7,972 nucleotides of DNA. Origin: Pseudomonadota bacterium (GTDB lineage: Bacteria; Pseudomonadota; Alphaproteobacteria; Rhodospirillales; Casp-alpha2). Both the position numbers and the translations under genes were made by a program. Below are positions 1 to 6,550 of this stretch, piece after piece. The notes under the pieces were generated by a model. The model saw only the letters and a program-made list of their open reading frames with translations. It had not been told where the DNA came from and did no database searches. Each line of letters opens with the position of its first letter. Within the stretch, counting starts at the first letter, position 1. The stretch lies in NCBI GenBank assembly GCA_027620395.1, contig JAQBZY010000047.1, positions 1 through 7,972 on the forward strand. The letters run 5' to 3'.

Positions 1-946
1 CGCCGAACGCTCGATGAAAGGCGCGGCGCATGCGTTCCTCGAGGCCGAAACCAGCTTGAGCAGCGACCGATTTGACCGGCAGGTCGGATTCCTGCAACAG
101 CCGGCGGGCGGAATCTATCCGGCATTCGGCGATGTACTTAGCCGGCGTTTGTCCGGTCTGTGATTTGAAACGGCGGTTGAAAGTTCTTGGGCTCATGGCG
201 GCGCGGGCGGCCATGGTCTCGACATCGATGTCTTCCGTGAGATGATCGAGGAGCCACAACTGCAAATCCCGGATCGCGCCCGCCGGCACGGTTTGCGCCG
301 CCAAATGGGCGCTGAATTGCGCCTGACCGCCCGGCCGCTTCATGAACATGACCATGTCGCGGGCGACATCGAGCGCGATCCCTCGGTCATGCTCAATTTC
401 GACCAGCGCCAGGGCCAAATCCATCCCGGCGGTGACACCGGCCGAGGTGAAGACATTTCCATCCCGGATAAAGATCGGGTCGCTCTCGACGTGAATATTC
501 GGATAGCGGGTAGCCAACGCTTCACAGTGGTTCCAATGTGTCACGGCGCGCCGACCGTTGAGAATTCCGGCCTCGGCCAACAGGAAGGCGCCGGAACACA
601 CGCTGACGACGCGCTTAGCCCGGCTTGCGGCGCGGGCGATCCAGCGGACGGTCGGGCGATCGGCGGCGGCGGCCGTCACGCCTTTGCCGCCGACGCAGAT
701 CAAGGTGTCAAACGCGGGCGGCGTTTGATCGATGCCGATGTCGGCGTGCAGCGCGACGCCTCAGGACGTTTCGATTCTGCCGGCTGCCGGTGCAACGAGC
801 GTGATCTTGTAACTTGGCGTGCCACCCCTGGCGTGCAGGATGGCATTGGCCGAACCGAATACTGCGGCCGGACCAGTGGCGTCGATGATCTGACAATCCT
901 CGAAGATGAAAACGCCAATCGAGCGGGGAGAGGTTTGCTTTCTCAT
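1..946 (-). pseudogene. GlxA-type AraC-family transcriptional regulator, split by an in-frame TGA and cut by the window edge
   Basis: Members of this family pair an N-terminal DJ-1/PfpI (class I glutamine amidotransferase-like) sensor domain with a C-terminal AraC DNA-binding domain. They activate or repress nearby metabolic genes. From the ATG at 944-946, codons 1-61 give the first DJ-1 strands (RSIGVFIFEDCQIIDATGP). Codon 62 is TGA (761-763). The same frame then stays open for 253 codons to the window edge: the nucleophile-elbow region VVSVCSGAFLLAEAG with Cys at codon 117, then THW, then the double helix-turn-helix (AARAAMSPRTFNRRF about 244-260, AAQAGFGLEERMRRAFHRAFG about 295-315). Probably only the last 10-20 residues lie outside. 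TGA ends five other genes here, so it is not read as sense. The start is uncertain: a GTG at 977-979 would add 11 residues, and neither start has a good ribosome binding site. A sequencing error or a recent nonsense mutation would explain it equally well. Confidence 0.85.
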
Positions 947-1082
947 ATCCGGAGTATCGATCTCTTGGCGATTTGGCACAATGACAATGAACCCTCATTT
1001 TCGGCCAAAAGTATCGATTACAGCAATCGTGCTGTCCGGCTGGCCTGGGCCGGTTAAGCTGGGACACCTTTCGGTTATGCGC
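947..1082. promoter_or_regulatory. Divergent intergenic region between the GlxA-type gene and the CoA-transferase gene
   Basis: About 130 bp separate the two divergent starts, so promoters for both genes and any operator for the regulator should lie here. The 9-bp word AGTATCGAT occurs twice in direct orientation (953-961 and 1010-1018, 57 bp apart), and each copy holds the palindrome ATCGAT. A small inverted repeat, CCGGC and GCCGG (1036-1040 and 1049-1053), also lies here. I found no convincing -35/-10 pair on either strand. The regulatory role is inferred from layout only. Confidence 0.45.
953..1018. repeat. Pair of 9-bp direct repeats AGTATCGAT
   Basis: Exact copies sit at 953-961 and 1010-1018 between two divergent genes. 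AraC-family regulators often bind direct repeats, so these are candidate half-sites. However, 57 bp is longer than the usual spacing, and a 9-mer containing ATCGAT can recur by chance. Confidence 0.3.
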
Positions 1083-2243
1083 ATGGGAAACGACGAAATG
1101 TCTCTGGATTTTCTAGCCGGCCTCCGGGTTCTCGATCTGAGCCAGTTCCTGCCCGGTCCCTTCGCCACCCAAATGCTGGCCGACATGGGCGCCGACGTGG
1201 TCAAGATCGAACCGCCCAAGGGCGATCCGATGCGCCAGCTCGATCCCGTCACCAACGCCCGCGGACCGAGCCCCTATCATGCACTGGTCAATGCCGGAAA
1301 GCGGGTGGTCCGGCTCGATCTCAAGTCGGCCGACGGTAAGGCTGCGTTCGCCAGCATGATCGGCGCCGCCGACGTGTTGATGGAATCCTATCGGCCGGGT
1401 GTGATGGCCAAGCTCGAGTTCGCGCCGGAGCGGCTCCGCGGCATCAATCCCGGCCTCGTGCATTGCGCGCTCTCCGGATACGGGCAGAACGGCCCGCTAC
1501 GGCTGGCTGGTGGGCATGATATCAACTACGCGGCGGCGGCCGGTGCACTCGGCCTGACTGGGCCGGCGGAGAAACCATCGATGGCGTTTCCGCCGGTCGC
1601 CGACTACGCCGGAGCCCTGCAATCAGTGATCGGAATTCTGGGTGCTCTCGTCAGGCGGGGGCGTGGCGGCGAGGGCGCCTATCTGGATATCGCCATGGCC
1701 GATTGCGTTCTGGCTTGGCAATCACAGGCGTTGACGGCACACCGCCGGTCCGGTGATGCCGATGCCGGAAAGCCGGCCAGGGGCGACAATTTGCTGACCG
1801 GTGGCGCCGCCTGTTATGGGGTTTATCAAACCCAGGACGCCCGGTTCGTGTCGCTGGGTGCCATCGAGGAAACATTCTGGAAGAATTTCTGCGAGACGGC
1901 CGGGCGGGCGGATTGGATCGCGAGACAGTTCGAGCCGATGCCGCAAACCGATCTGATCGCGGACGTGGCGGCGTTTTTCCTGGCGTGGCCGTTGTCGGAA
2001 TTTGCGCGACGCTTCGCCGGCGTGGATTGTTGCTATCATCCGGTGCTCGATGTCGGCGAAATCCAGCTCCAACCTCAGGTCAAGGCGCGGCAAATGGTCA
2101 CCGAGCAGGCCGGCACTGGGCCTGCGCTGGCGCTTGCCGCGTTGCTACCGATGTGGATCGACGGAAACCCGCCGCTGGGTCGGCGGCCAATGCGGGAAAC
2201 GGATCCGGGCGAGATCCTAACCGACTGGCGCGTTCAGAAATAA
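1083..2243 (+). CDS. CaiB/BaiF (class III) CoA-transferase family protein, alpha-methylacyl-CoA racemase-like
   Basis: The family either moves CoA between carboxylic acids or racemises 2-methylacyl-CoA thioesters, in the cytoplasm. The product is about 386 residues, in the family range. The N-terminus has LRVLDLSQFLPGPFATQMLA followed by DMGADVVKIEPPKGDP, the standard CoA-binding start. The segment GYGQNGPLRLAGGHDINY (about 133-149) carries the GHDINY signature with His145. PVADYAGA places Asp174 29 residues on, and GAIEE gives Glu262. These match the His/Asp/Glu of mycobacterial and mammalian alpha-methylacyl-CoA racemase as I recall them. Classical formyl-CoA transferases instead use an Asp nucleophile, so racemase or a close relative is preferred. 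Starts at 1077, 1083 and 1098 are all possible; GGGAAA at 1085-1090 would suit the ATG at 1098. The frame stays open upstream to 906, but that part is antisense to the divergent regulator. The 3' end overlaps the convergent sulfotransferase gene by 10 bp. The substrate cannot be read from the sequence. Confidence 0.9.
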   Translation: MGNDEMSLDFLAGLRVLDLSQFLPGPFATQMLADMGADVVKIEPPKGDPMRQLDPVTNARGPSPYHALVNAGKRVVRLDLKSADGKAAFASMIGAADVLMESYRPGVMAKLEFAPERLRGINPGLVHCALSGYGQNGPLRLAGGHDINYAAAAGALGLTGPAEKPSMAFPPVADYAGALQSVIGILGALVRRGRGGEGAYLDIAMADCVLAWQSQALTAHRRSGDADAGKPARGDNLLTGGAACYGVYQTQDARFVSLGAIEETFWKNFCETAGRADWIARQFEPMPQTDLIADVAAFFLAWPLSEFARRFAGVDCCYHPVLDVGEIQLQPQVKARQMVTEQAGTGPALALAALLPMWIDGNPPLGRRPMRETDPGEILTDWRVQK

Positions 2244-3262
2244 CCGAGGCGAAACATCAGATTGCCGGCGATCCCGCCGATATAGGACTCCGTCTCGACG
2301 GACATCCGCTCACGCCAGATGCCGCTGGTGCTTTTCCAAGGTGTGCGCCCCGGCAAGGAAGGATCAGGGTGCAGCCGGTGTATCGGCGGCGTGGCCATAT
2401 GATCGGCGATGCCGTCGAGGGTTTCATCGTAATTGCCAAGCAGATCCTCGTATTTGACCAGCTTCACCGCCCCGCTATCCATATCTGGAAGCCAGCCGCC
2501 GACGTGCTGACTCCAGCGGGCGATCATGTCGGTGGACGGTGGGTGCTCGAACAACAGCGGCTGGCCAGAGGGGGCCGAGCGCACGAATGCGTCGACGCTA
2601 TCGGTGCGCGGACCTAGATCGCCATCGCCGGTGCCGGCAAAGCGCCAGAAACTGGTCATGGCATCGCGTGGGTCGCGGACAATATAGAATATCTTGAACT
2701 CGGTCAGGAAGTCTTCGAGCGTCTCGCCAAACAGCGGCCTCGCATGGTGCGATTTGAGGACGTTGGACAGCGTCCGGTTCTTGTAAGATGAAAGATGCGG
2801 TGTCGGATCCGGCTGCCCGGCAATGGCGTCGGTGCGGATATCGATCCATTGCGAGATATATCCGAAATTCAGGGCGAGGGTGTTGATCAGAAAATGCAGT
2901 CCAGACCGTTCATGGCCGATGACCAGGACTTTCGGTGAATCCGCCAACCGCTGGCCACGGTATCGGATGTCGTAGAGTGTTTCCTGAACTTCGGGGCCAG
3001 CAATTTCCAATGACCGCTTCAGGTTGTTGCGCGGCACTTCGTAGGTCGGATTGAGGGCGATCGCTTCCTGGAAATGCGATATCGCCGGACCATAGGCTCC
3101 GATCGCACGGTAAAGCGCACCTATGGTATTATGCAGCGCCGGGTCCAAAGGGTCCAGATCGAGCGCCTCATGCAGATAACGCAGCGCCGCCTTGGGGTCG
3201 TCCTGCTCGTGCGCGGCGATTGCCTTGCGGTGTAACTGTAAGGTTTTTGATTCGTCGCTCAT
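2234..3262 (-). CDS. TPR-repeat protein with C-terminal PAPS-dependent sulfotransferase domain
   Basis: This probably transfers sulfate from 3'-phosphoadenosine 5'-phosphosulfate to an unknown acceptor. There is no signal peptide, so it acts in the cytoplasm. Residues 7-85 form two tetratricopeptide repeats (AIAAHEQDDPKAALRYLHEA; LHNTIGALYRAIGAYGPAI with ALNP after it), a likely partner-binding module. The sulfotransferase domain starts at about 111: KVLVIGHERSGLHFLINTL fits the 5'-phosphosulfate loop, and LKSHH (169-173) holds the probable catalytic His172. IVRDPRDAMTSFW (194-206) is the 3'-phosphate motif, with Arg196 and Ser204 at the usual 8-residue spacing. GRTPWKSTSGIWRERMS (305-321) fits the C-terminal PAPS-binding motif. 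At 342 aa nothing appears missing. It is the last gene of the leftward cluster, 22 bp after the cysteine-rich protein gene. No good Shine-Dalgarno sequence is visible, which suggests translation in step with the upstream gene. TPR-sulfotransferase fusions are common in alphaproteobacteria; the acceptor is usually unknown. Confidence 0.88.
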   Translation of the reverse strand: MSDESKTLQLHRKAIAAHEQDDPKAALRYLHEALDLDPLDPALHNTIGALYRAIGAYGPAISHFQEAIALNPTYEVPRNNLKRSLEIAGPEVQETLYDIRYRGQRLADSPKVLVIGHERSGLHFLINTLALNFGYISQWIDIRTDAIAGQPDPTPHLSSYKNRTLSNVLKSHHARPLFGETLEDFLTEFKIFYIVRDPRDAMTSFWRFAGTGDGDLGPRTDSVDAFVRSAPSGQPLLFEHPPSTDMIARWSQHVGGWLPDMDSGAVKLVKYEDLLGNYDETLDGIADHMATPPIHRLHPDPSLPGRTPWKSTSGIWRERMSVETESYIGGIAGNLMFRLGYF

Positions 3263-3284
3263 GCGGTTAGTTTGCAGCGGAATG

Positions 3285-3842
3285 TCAGCCGGGACAAGAA
3301 ATGTCGCCGACTAGGCCGACGGCATCGAAGCCATTGGGACTGACCGGTAACCGGGAGCTGCCGGCGAGTAGAAAATAGTCGCGGGTGCCGCTATTAGAGC
3401 CCCGGGAGGTGCGCTCAATAGCAACCGCCCGGCAGGTACCGCAACGGTTGATCAGCACGATGGCGTTACTTCCGGCGCGCTCCATGCTGACGCATTTTTG
3501 CTCGGCCTTTGCCTCCGGCTTGAAGTTGAGCAGATCGTTGTCGCCGCCGGGCTCGCCAGGGCAGGGGAAATCAGACGTGATCCGGGACCGGCCCGGGCCT
3601 CGGAACGGCATCGGAAACGTCGATTTGGGTTGGACATTGTATTTTCGGCCGACCGGAACGTCGTTGCCGGGCCGGCTGCGAATGATCGACGCCACCCGGC
3701 ACTGGTCGCATTTGTTGACCAATAACTCGCTGCCGCCGTTGACGGCGATATGCAGACACTTATCGGCAGCCGCCGACGGTGCGAGTCTGAGGAGGGTTGC
3801 CGTGACAATAATGACGATGGCGATGGCAATGCGCATTTTCAT
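3285..3842 (-). CDS. Exported cysteine-rich protein with two tandem copies of a four-cysteine repeat; function unknown
   Basis: I do not recognise this family. Residues 1-26 look like a Sec signal peptide: Lys2 and Arg4, then a hydrophobic run (IAIAIVIIVTATLL) and the likely cleavage site PSAAA-DK. No lipobox is seen, so a soluble periplasmic or secreted protein is expected. The mature part is an internal duplication. Repeat 1 (28-96) has Cys at 29, 45, 48 and 94; repeat 2 (116-185) has Cys at 117, 134, 137 and 183. Spacings are 16-3-46 and 17-3-46. The copies align at LVNKCDQCR versus LINRCGTCR, and both end in CPG. In an oxidising compartment the eight cysteines would most simply make four disulfides, though the CxxC pairs could bind metal or be redox-active. 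A second start at Met3 (3834-3836) is equally possible. The gene follows the DUF482 gene by 32 bp and precedes the sulfotransferase gene by 22 bp, so it is probably cotranscribed. Confidence 0.82.
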   Translation of the reverse strand: MKMRIAIAIVIIVTATLLRLAPSAAADKCLHIAVNGGSELLVNKCDQCRVASIIRSRPGNDVPVGRKYNVQPKSTFPMPFRGPGRSRITSDFPCPGEPGGDNDLLNFKPEAKAEQKCVSMERAGSNAIVLINRCGTCRAVAIERTSRGSNSGTRDYFLLAGSSRLPVSPNGFDAVGLVGDISCPG

Positions 3843-3874
3843 GAGGAAAAGGCTAGCTTGGAATGGTTAACGAA

Positions 3875-5077
3875 TTATGAGCGCGCGCCATCCGGCGGCG
3901 AATCATTTTCGGTCGAGCGATAAGGGGAATGGATGCTGACGATCGCTTTAATCTCGCGCTCGATTTGGATTCGCTCTCTCTCGACGAAATCGGCGACGGC
4001 ATGCTCGAGCCCGGGATCCCTGACCCAGTGCAAGCTGTAGGTCGGCGCCGGTAGGTAGCCGCGCTGCACCTTGTGCGGGCCTTGGGCGCCGGCCTCGACT
4101 CGGGCCAAGCCCTTGGTGATGGCGAATTCGATAGCCTGGTAATAGCAGCATTCGAAGTGCAGGAATTCGTGATCCTCGATCGCGCCCCAATTGCGGCCAT
4201 ATAGACAATCGTCGCCGAGGAGGTTGAGGGCACCGGCGACCGGGGTGCCGCCGCGCATGGCGAGTACCAGCACCACGCGGTCTCCCAACCGCTGCCCAAG
4301 TAGATGGAAGAATTTGCGGCGGAGATAGCTCTCCCCCCATTTGCGGTCAGTGGTCGAGCGGTAGAAGCCGTAGAACGCATCCCAATGCCCGGATTCGATC
4401 TCGGCGCCGGTGAATATCCGGATATCGAGGCCGGATTCGGCGACGGCGCGGCGTTCGCGGCGTATCGCCTTGCGCTTGCGGGACTGCAAGGCGGCCAGGA
4501 AATCGTCGAAGTCGGCGTACCCATGGTTATGCCAATGGAATTGCTGCCCGAACCGCTGGATGAAACCGAGTTCGCCGCCAGCCGGCAATTCATCCTCGTC
4601 GCAGAAGGTGATGTGTGCCGAAGACAGCTTCATTTGTTCGGCGACGGCGGCGATACCGGACAGCAACATGCGTTTGAGGCCGGAGCGTTCCGACGCTGCG
4701 GTCTCTTGACGGACCAGGAGTCGCTGTCCCGGCACCGGTGTGAATGGGACGGCACATTGCAGCTTAGGATAATATTGTCCGCCGGCCCGTTCGTAAGCGT
4801 CGGCCCAGCCCCAATCGAAGACGTACTCGCCGTAGGAATGATTTTTCACATAAAGCGGGGCACAGGCGGCGAGGGTGCCATCGCCATTCTCGATCACCAG
4901 ATGCCGCGGCAGCCATCCGGTTTCGCCGGTTACCGAGCCGGAATCCTCGAGCGCCGAGAGGAACGCATGACTGAGAAAGGGGTTGCCGCCACCGGCGCAA
5001 GCATCCCATTCGGCGGCGCCGACCGCGCCGAGCCCGTCGATGATTTTCAGAGTCCAGGCGTCGCTACCATCGGGCAT
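3875..5077 (-). CDS. DUF482 / FemAB-like GNAT-fold acyltransferase family protein
   Basis: This matches the family labelled peptidogalycan biosynthesis/recognition (DUF482, PF04339), related to the GNAT/FemAB acyltransferases; no reaction is firmly assigned. The 400 residues match the usual length. Family hallmarks are in order: GNPFLSHAFLSALEDSGSV (31-49), GWLPRHL (54-60), PLYVKNHSYGEYVFDWGWAD (74-93), YYPKLQCAVPFTPVPGQRLL (102-121), then a basic stretch SRKRKAIRRERRAV (199-212). After it come the second-half elements FYRSTTDRKWGESYL, GALNLLGDDCLYGRNWGA and HFECCYYQAIEFAI, ending in EAGAQGPHKVQRGYLP (328-343). No signal peptide or membrane segment is visible, so the protein is cytosolic. It lies 53 bp downstream of the BtuF-like gene. 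The ATG at 5075-5077 has only a weak upstream GGAC, but the protein starts with the expected family N-terminus. Genes of this family often sit near RidA paralogues in alphaproteobacteria, from memory, which fits here. Confidence 0.88.
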   Translation of the reverse strand: MPDGSDAWTLKIIDGLGAVGAAEWDACAGGGNPFLSHAFLSALEDSGSVTGETGWLPRHLVIENGDGTLAACAPLYVKNHSYGEYVFDWGWADAYERAGGQYYPKLQCAVPFTPVPGQRLLVRQETAASERSGLKRMLLSGIAAVAEQMKLSSAHITFCDEDELPAGGELGFIQRFGQQFHWHNHGYADFDDFLAALQSRKRKAIRRERRAVAESGLDIRIFTGAEIESGHWDAFYGFYRSTTDRKWGESYLRRKFFHLLGQRLGDRVVLVLAMRGGTPVAGALNLLGDDCLYGRNWGAIEDHEFLHFECCYYQAIEFAITKGLARVEAGAQGPHKVQRGYLPAPTYSLHWVRDPGLEHAVADFVERERIQIEREIKAIVSIHSPYRSTENDSPPDGARS

Positions 5078-5130
5078 GGGTGTTTAATCGTCCGCCGGCA
5101 GTACTAATCGGCCGGTCTATTGCCTCGGCG

Positions 5131-6045
5131 TCAGGCGCTGATCCGCCGCCAGCGGCCGCGCGAGAAATCTTCTTTGCCACCGTGGATCATGTCGGCGAGC
5201 ATGTCGGCGCTGTCCATTAGCCTGGGCCCCGGGCGATTGAAATAGCTGCTGGCATCGGTCGCGAAGATACGGTCGGACTTGGCCGCCGACAGCGCCCGCC
5301 ACCGGGAGTTCGCAAGCAACTTGGTGGCCTCGTCGGCGGTGCGTTCAAGCCTAAACCCGCAGGGCATGAACACAATGACGTCGGGGTTCTCGGATTGGAG
5401 CCGTTCAAAATCAATTGGCGGTGCGTTTTCGCCGGGCTTACCAAACGGGTCGCGGCCACCTGCGATTTCGACTAATTCCGGAACCCAATTGCCGGCGGCC
5501 ATTAAAGGATCGGTCCATTCGATGCAAGCGACGGAGGGCCGCTCGGTGTCGGGACGGCGGCGGTCGGACAGCCATTTCATTCGGCCGCGAATTCCATCGA
5601 CGATGATTTCGCCGGAAATAACAGCGCCCAAGGCTTCGGCGACGCGGCGGATGTCCGCGTAGACGGCCTCCAATCCGGCTGGATTGAGGGACACGATCCG
5701 CGTTTCCGTACCGGCGATCGACGAGACGGCGCGCTCGACGTCGGTCAGCGATACCGCGCAAACCTCGCATTGATCCTGAGTAACGATAACGTCCGGCTTG
5801 AGGCGCGCGATCATGTCGATGTCGATGCCGTAGATTGAAGCCGCGCTGGCGATGGACTCCTTGACCTGGCGGTCGATTTCGCGGCTGCTGCTCCCATCCG
5901 AATTGATTTTCGACGTCGTGCAGACCGGCAAAATATCAATGCCTTCGGGATAATCGCATTCATGCGAGCGGCCGACCAACTGCTGCTGGAAGCCGAGCGC
6001 GGCGACAATTTCGGTAGCTGCCGGCAGGAGCGAAACGATTCTCAT
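5131..6045 (-). CDS. BtuF-like (periplasmic-binding-protein type 2 fold) cobalamin-binding family protein without a signal peptide
   Basis: The sequence has the Fe3+-siderophore/vitamin B12 binding-protein fold (BtuF/FecB group). The first strand MRIVSLLPAATEIVAALG begins at residue 1, giving a protein of 304 aa with no room for a signal peptide or lipobox. That argues against a role as an ABC importer's periplasmic component, and no permease or ATPase gene is next to it. Visible motifs are GRSHECDYPEGI (25-36, His28, Cys30), then Cys42, a DQCEVC pair (Cys93, Cys96), IEWTDPLMAAGNWVPELVEIAGG (175-197), and a second-lobe strand PDVIVFMPCGF with Cys229. The Cys and His residues cluster where the ligand cleft lies in this fold, so metal, corrinoid or haem-like binding is possible but unproven. 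The ATG overlaps the stop of the RidA gene as ATGA (6042-6045), so translation is probably coupled. Automatic annotation would call it a cobalamin-binding protein; treat the ligand as unknown. Confidence 0.85.
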   Translation of the reverse strand: MRIVSLLPAATEIVAALGFQQQLVGRSHECDYPEGIDILPVCTTSKINSDGSSSREIDRQVKESIASAASIYGIDIDMIARLKPDVIVTQDQCEVCAVSLTDVERAVSSIAGTETRIVSLNPAGLEAVYADIRRVAEALGAVISGEIIVDGIRGRMKWLSDRRRPDTERPSVACIEWTDPLMAAGNWVPELVEIAGGRDPFGKPGENAPPIDFERLQSENPDVIVFMPCGFRLERTADEATKLLANSRWRALSAAKSDRIFATDASSYFNRPGPRLMDSADMLADMIHGGKEDFSRGRWRRISA

Positions 6046-6509
6046 TTTAGCTCGAACACGCCGTCGATTTCGACCGCGACACCGCGCGGCAGGGTGGGCG
6101 CCGAGACGGCGAACCGGGCATGGCGGCCCGTATCGCCGAACACTTCGACCATCAGATCGGAGGCACCGTTGATGACTTCCGGTTGATTGGTGAAGTCCGG
6201 TGTCGAGTTGACGAAGCCGCCGAGTTTGACGACCCGCGCCACGTTATCGAGATCGCCGCCGGCGGCGACCTTGAGCTGGGCCAGCAGGTTGAGGGCGCAA
6301 AGTCGTGCCGCCTGATAGCCGTCGTCCTGACTGAGATCGGCGCCAAGCCGACCCTTGTATTTTAGCTCACCGTTCCAGAACGTAATTTGCCCACTGGTGA
6401 ACACCAGTTTTCCGCTGATAACGAACGGGATGTAATTGGCTGCCGGAGCGGCGGCATTCGGCAGTTCGATGCCGAGTTGCTTTAAACGGGAGTCGATCTT
6501 ACCGGCCAT
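6042..6509 (-). CDS. RidA/YjgF/UK114-family protein (about 155-aa subgroup)
   Basis: RidA proteins hydrolyse reactive enamine/imine intermediates from PLP enzymes; the longer subgroup seen here (155 aa, against about 130 for archetypal RidA) has no settled substrate. Visible signature: NYIPFVISGKLVFTSGQI (25-42), QAARLCALNLLAQLK (66-80), and the C-terminal HARFAVSAPTLPRGVAVEID (130-149). In that last segment Arg132 aligns with the carboxylate-binding Arg105 of E. coli RidA, and Glu147 with the conserved VEI-type glutamate. Cytosolic, probably trimeric from the family. The reading frame stays open upstream to 6590, but the ATG at 6507-6509 is chosen because AAGGA lies about 8 nt before it and because the extra 27 residues (rich in Arg and Pro) do not look family-like. 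They would also overlap the upstream gene. The gene is 41 bp after the receiver-hydrolase gene and overlaps the next gene by 4 bp. Confidence 0.92.
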   Translation of the reverse strand: MAGKIDSRLKQLGIELPNAAAPAANYIPFVISGKLVFTSGQITFWNGELKYKGRLGADLSQDDGYQAARLCALNLLAQLKVAAGGDLDNVARVVKLGGFVNSTPDFTNQPEVINGASDLMVEVFGDTGRHARFAVSAPTLPRGVAVEIDGVFELK

Positions 6510-6513
6510 GTCG

Positions 6514-6522
6514 ATATCCTTC
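6514..6522 (-). promoter_or_regulatory. Ribosome binding site of the RidA-family gene
   Basis: Reading leftward, GAAGGATATCGAC precedes the ATG at 6507-6509. AAGGA at about 8 nt is the clearest Shine-Dalgarno sequence in the window, and it settles the start against the longer open frame. Confidence 0.65.
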
Positions 6523-6550
6523 GATCTGTGATTTTTTCTGCGGACGCGGT

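Noticed and set aside
761..763. TGA in the GlxA-type gene as selenocysteine or tryptophan
   Set aside because: The position is outside the catalytic elbow, where Cys117 is encoded normally, no selenocysteine insertion hairpin was identified, and TGA terminates five other genes in the window.
242..1057. Long rightward open frame (271 codons) over the GlxA-type gene
   Set aside because: It is antisense to a frame with clear DJ-1 and AraC motifs, and its product has no recognisable domain. It is a by-product of GC-rich codon use.
4304..5107. Rightward open frame of 267 codons
   Set aside because: It lies opposite the DUF482 gene, whose family motifs are continuous; the antisense product looks like no known protein.
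5095..5115. Hairpin CCGGC/GCCGG between the BtuF-like and DUF482 genes as a terminator
   Set aside because: The stem is only 5 bp with an 11-nt loop and no T-run in the leftward direction; such pairs are frequent by chance at this GC content.
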